DNA of 64,000 nt from Desulfatiglans anilini DSM 4660. GTDB taxonomy: Bacteria; Desulfobacterota; DSM-4660; Desulfatiglandales; Desulfatiglandaceae. The stretch spans positions 1-64,000 of the forward strand of contig NZ_KE383814.1 of assembly GCF_000422285.1 (NCBI RefSeq). The letters are read 5' to 3'. Below, piece after piece: positions 62,007 to 64,000 of this stretch. The notes beneath the pieces were generated by a model. That model made no database searches. It was not told the DNA's origin and saw only the letters and a list, made by a program, of their open reading frames with translations. A program made the position numbers and the translations under genes. Within the stretch, counting starts at the first letter, position 1. Every line of letters begins with the position of its first letter.

Positions 62007-62930
62007 CTATGCATAGGCAGCCCCCTTTTCCCTTATCTGGCGATAGGCCCGCAGGGGAAGGATGAGGCCGAAGAATGGGATCATGTAGACGGCGGCCAGG
62101 GTCGGTTCCAGGGGCCCGAAGAACTGGGCGGCGAAGACGATGATCAGGACGTTGTTCATGTTGCCGAAAGAGACAGCGGCCCCCACCTGTTGCGGCAGGG
62201 TTCTCCGGAATGCCGTCAGGATGCCGGCCGCGAGAAGGATCAGGGCCAGGATGATCGCGACGAGCGTCGCCTCGAGGAGCGTCCCCGGATTCTGCTGAAA
62301 AAAAACGGCGTATTTCGAAAAGACCCCGAAGTTGATCAAGGCGAAGATCACAAGGGATATCGGGAAGCGTCGCTTCATGAGAGCGGCGGTCAGCTTGGGG
62401 AGGAGGCGCCGGCTCAATTCCACCGCTGCAATGGGGATGAAAACGGTCAAGACCAGCATGCGGAACATCGGTCCGAACGGAACATGGAATTCCTGGCCCG
62501 GCAGGAACCGGACGAGCACGGGCAGCGTGATGGGTACGAGCGGTGAGGTGAGCACCACCATCGCAAGGACGATGGGCATGTCCGCATCGAGCAGTCCGGC
62601 AATGAAAGGCGCCACCACGCCCGTCGACACCCCGGCGAGGAGCAGGACGGCGAGGGCGTACTCCGGGTAGATCGCCCGGCAGGCGAGGTAAAGGATGAGC
62701 GGCAGGATGAAGAGCTTGGCTGCGCAGAGCCACAAAACGGTGATCTTGATGTTGCGCACAGTTCCCAGAACCGTTTCGACCCGGATGGAGAGAAAGCTCA
62801 GGTAGAGCAGAAACATCATCAGGTAGAGCGGGTAGGGTTGAAAGAAGGCGCACGGCCCCGGTGCAAGGATGCCGGCCGCCATGGAAGAGAACACCACCAG
62901 CAGAAGGATGAAGTCGTTCAAGCGGAACAT
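62007..62930 (-). CDS. Bile acid:sodium symporter (BASS)-family transporter
   Basis: Membrane protein of 307 residues with about 9-10 helices. Typical blocks are LLAGVSTGVVAPFIAGLLDADMP (crossover motif region), VLTSPLVPITLPVL and GAAVSFGNMNNVLIIVFAAQF. Members carry organic anions or bile acids with Na+, but bacterial substrates are varied. A Na+ site is suggested by the polar residues in the two crossover helices. The start MFRLNDFILLLVVF fits. No linked metabolic gene points to a substrate. Confidence 0.85.
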   Translation of the reverse strand: MFRLNDFILLLVVFSSMAAGILAPGPCAFFQPYPLYLMMFLLYLSFLSIRVETVLGTVRNIKITVLWLCAAKLFILPLILYLACRAIYPEYALAVLLLAGVSTGVVAPFIAGLLDADMPIVLAMVVLTSPLVPITLPVLVRFLPGQEFHVPFGPMFRMLVLTVFIPIAAVELSRRLLPKLTAALMKRRFPISLVIFALINFGVFSKYAVFFQQNPGTLLEATLVAIILALILLAAGILTAFRRTLPQQVGAAVSFGNMNNVLIIVFAAQFFGPLEPTLAAVYMIPFFGLILPLRAYRQIREKGAAYA

Positions 62931-62995
62931 GGATAGCCAGTCTCCTCGGACGCAGTTGTTTTGGAGGGTGTTTTCTTCCGGGGTCCGAGCTGCGG

Positions 62996-63826
62996 CTACC
63001 CTTCCCAGTACAAGAGGAGCCGGTGCGACAGGGCATCGAGGAGCGGATGCCCCTGCGCTTCAGCGGCCGGCGGCTGCATTTCGAGAACGGTCACTTTGGC
63101 TCTCTGAGGCCCTTCTGTGAGAAAGTCCTGCCGTACAGTCAGGGTGAGCCCGCGCTCTTCGCAAAGGTCCTTCGCCAGGTTCGGCACCTCGGGGTTCAGC
63201 GTGAGAAGGGGCGCTTCCGGGGCAACCGCCTTGCTGAAAAGCCAGAGCCAGGCTTCGATGGCGGACGCCGTCTGCTCCCGGGTCAAATAACCGTAACCGC
63301 CGCCGGCGCTCAACTGGTTGAAGAAAGGATCGGGCGGGGGCGTCTCTTCCAGGGCATCGGCCAGGAGCGGGCCGCGACCCTTGGCCTCGTCGAGGAGGGT
63401 GTCGGCTTCCCTGCCGTTCAATTCGACCTGGGTGGACATATGCAGGATCAGGTGGCGGTGCAGCGTCGCCGCGCGCGGGAATGCAGCGGCTTCGCTCCCG
63501 ACTTTGATCTCCTGGCGAATCAGCCATGCCGGGGAGTCTTCATCCTGTCGGGCCATATAGGCCTTGATGAAGCCTTGGTATCCCCGCTCCGGATGGTTTC
63601 CGATCCAGGTCTGGTACTCGCCCAGGACGGCGCTGAAATCACCCTCGGGCCTGAGGTCTTCAGGGGGGTAAACGCATTTCAACCGTTTCATCAGGGCCTG
63701 ATCGCCGATCCGGGGTGGTTCCATGTACCAGGGGATTCCCGCCGTCAGGCTCTCGCACGTTCTGAGCACCGCTTCGAGATCACCCTCAGCCAATACGCAA
63801 TGAGGAAAGAGAACAGCCTGCTTCAT
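62996..63826 (-). CDS. Unrecognised 276-residue protein
   Basis: I do not recognise the family. The protein begins MKQAVLFPHCVLAEGDLEAVLRTC, is soluble with no signal peptide, and is mostly helical with a short QLSAGGGYGYLTREQ stretch. No catalytic motif is visible. The ATG at 63826 follows AAGGAA; a 22-residue upstream extension lies in the GGGGTCGG repeat and is rejected. It is 65 nt upstream of the BASS transporter on the same strand. Confidence 0.6.
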   Translation of the reverse strand: MKQAVLFPHCVLAEGDLEAVLRTCESLTAGIPWYMEPPRIGDQALMKRLKCVYPPEDLRPEGDFSAVLGEYQTWIGNHPERGYQGFIKAYMARQDEDSPAWLIRQEIKVGSEAAAFPRAATLHRHLILHMSTQVELNGREADTLLDEAKGRGPLLADALEETPPPDPFFNQLSAGGGYGYLTREQTASAIEAWLWLFSKAVAPEAPLLTLNPEVPNLAKDLCEERGLTLTVRQDFLTEGPQRAKVTVLEMQPPAAEAQGHPLLDALSHRLLLYWEG

Positions 63827-63844
63827 ATCGAATTCCTTATAAAA

Positions 63845-64000
63845 GGGGTCGGACCAACCTAATAATTTAATATTATTACAATAGCGCTTCAAAAAACGAC
63901 CTTTTTTGGCCTTAGAAGAAGGTTTTGGGGCATCAAATCGCCTTTCTGAGCGATATATTTAAATGGGGTCGGACCAAGCTATTTGTTTGATATCACTGCA
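63845..64000. repeat. Pair of direct repeats at the right window edge
   Basis: GGGGTCGGACCAA occurs at 63845-63857 and again at 63965-63977, 120 nt apart. Similarity extends to about 36 nt (63845-63880 and 63965-64000), including the end CA and an AT-rich part. The second copy runs to the window edge, so more copies may follow. The motif GGGTCGGACC is itself an imperfect palindrome like REP sequences. Confidence 0.6.

Noticed and set aside
63845-64000. CRISPR array
   Set aside because: Only two units, imperfect, 120 nt apart, without uniform spacers or cas genes.

Overview
The window is about 64 kb of GC-rich (roughly 60%) chromosome from a Gram-negative, LPS-bearing bacterium. The gene set looks like a deltaproteobacterium of the Desulfobacterota. 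It has an lpx cluster that uses LpxI instead of LpxH and carries a Gfo/Idh oxidoreductase between lpxI and lpxB, large multi-PAS histidine kinases, an archaeal-type thymidylate synthase, and a BamA with an extra N-terminal domain. This placement is inferred from gene content. There is no rRNA, tRNA or species marker in the window.

Layout. 1-3254: an unrecognised 729-residue protein gene with a steep GC drop towards its 3' end, and hairpin repeats at the window edge. 3255-8388: a PAS/PAS/GAF histidine kinase, then a kdnB-kdnA pair that should make the 8-amino form of Kdo for LPS. 8507-16398: a nitrogen-control block with two divergent halves, glnB-glnD on the minus strand and amtB-glnK-glnD2 on the plus strand behind a near-perfect sigma-54 promoter. 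16825-20307: an NAPE-PLD-like metallo-hydrolase and a cation-chloride-cotransporter-type permease. 20720-27803: a cobalamin operon on the minus strand behind a B12 riboswitch and terminator (btuF-btuC-btuD-exbB-exbD-tonB-cobT-cobS). 28211-42193: mixed accessory genes. These are a secreted papain-like protease, a small exported protein, a Kef-type antiporter with a CBS protein, a second large PAS kinase whose ATP-binding domain has lost its motifs, a periplasmic Cache protein with an acetate-type permease, a Fur-FeoA fusion, an MBL hydrolase, a PleD-like diguanylate cyclase and an amidohydrolase. 42697-56419: a long plus-strand envelope operon, lysS-lolC-lolD-bamA-skp-lpxD-fabZ-lpxA-lpxI-gfo/idh-lpxB, ending in an NtrX-like regulator. 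56383-63826 (minus): engB, an aminotransferase, hisI-hisG, rlmN with the thymidylate synthase, a BASS-family transporter and an unrecognised gene.

The most unusual signal is not a gene. A family of imperfect palindromes of about 100-280 bp lies between genes (near 3.0, 13.6, 17.9, 29.7, 32.8, 35.9 and 39.5 kb, with a collapsed copy at 8.4 kb). The best copies have terminal inverted repeats and a central GC-rich hairpin. All asymmetric copies point the same way on the plus strand whatever the neighbouring genes do. Secondary hairpins inside them show compensatory base changes between repeats. No transposase gene is visible in the window, so if the family is mobile it is moved in trans.

Functionally, the window combines LPS and outer-membrane construction (kdnAB, lol, bam, lpx), nitrogen signalling (PII, GlnD, AmtB), B12 uptake and salvage, and environmental sensing (two kinases, Cache, c-di-GMP).
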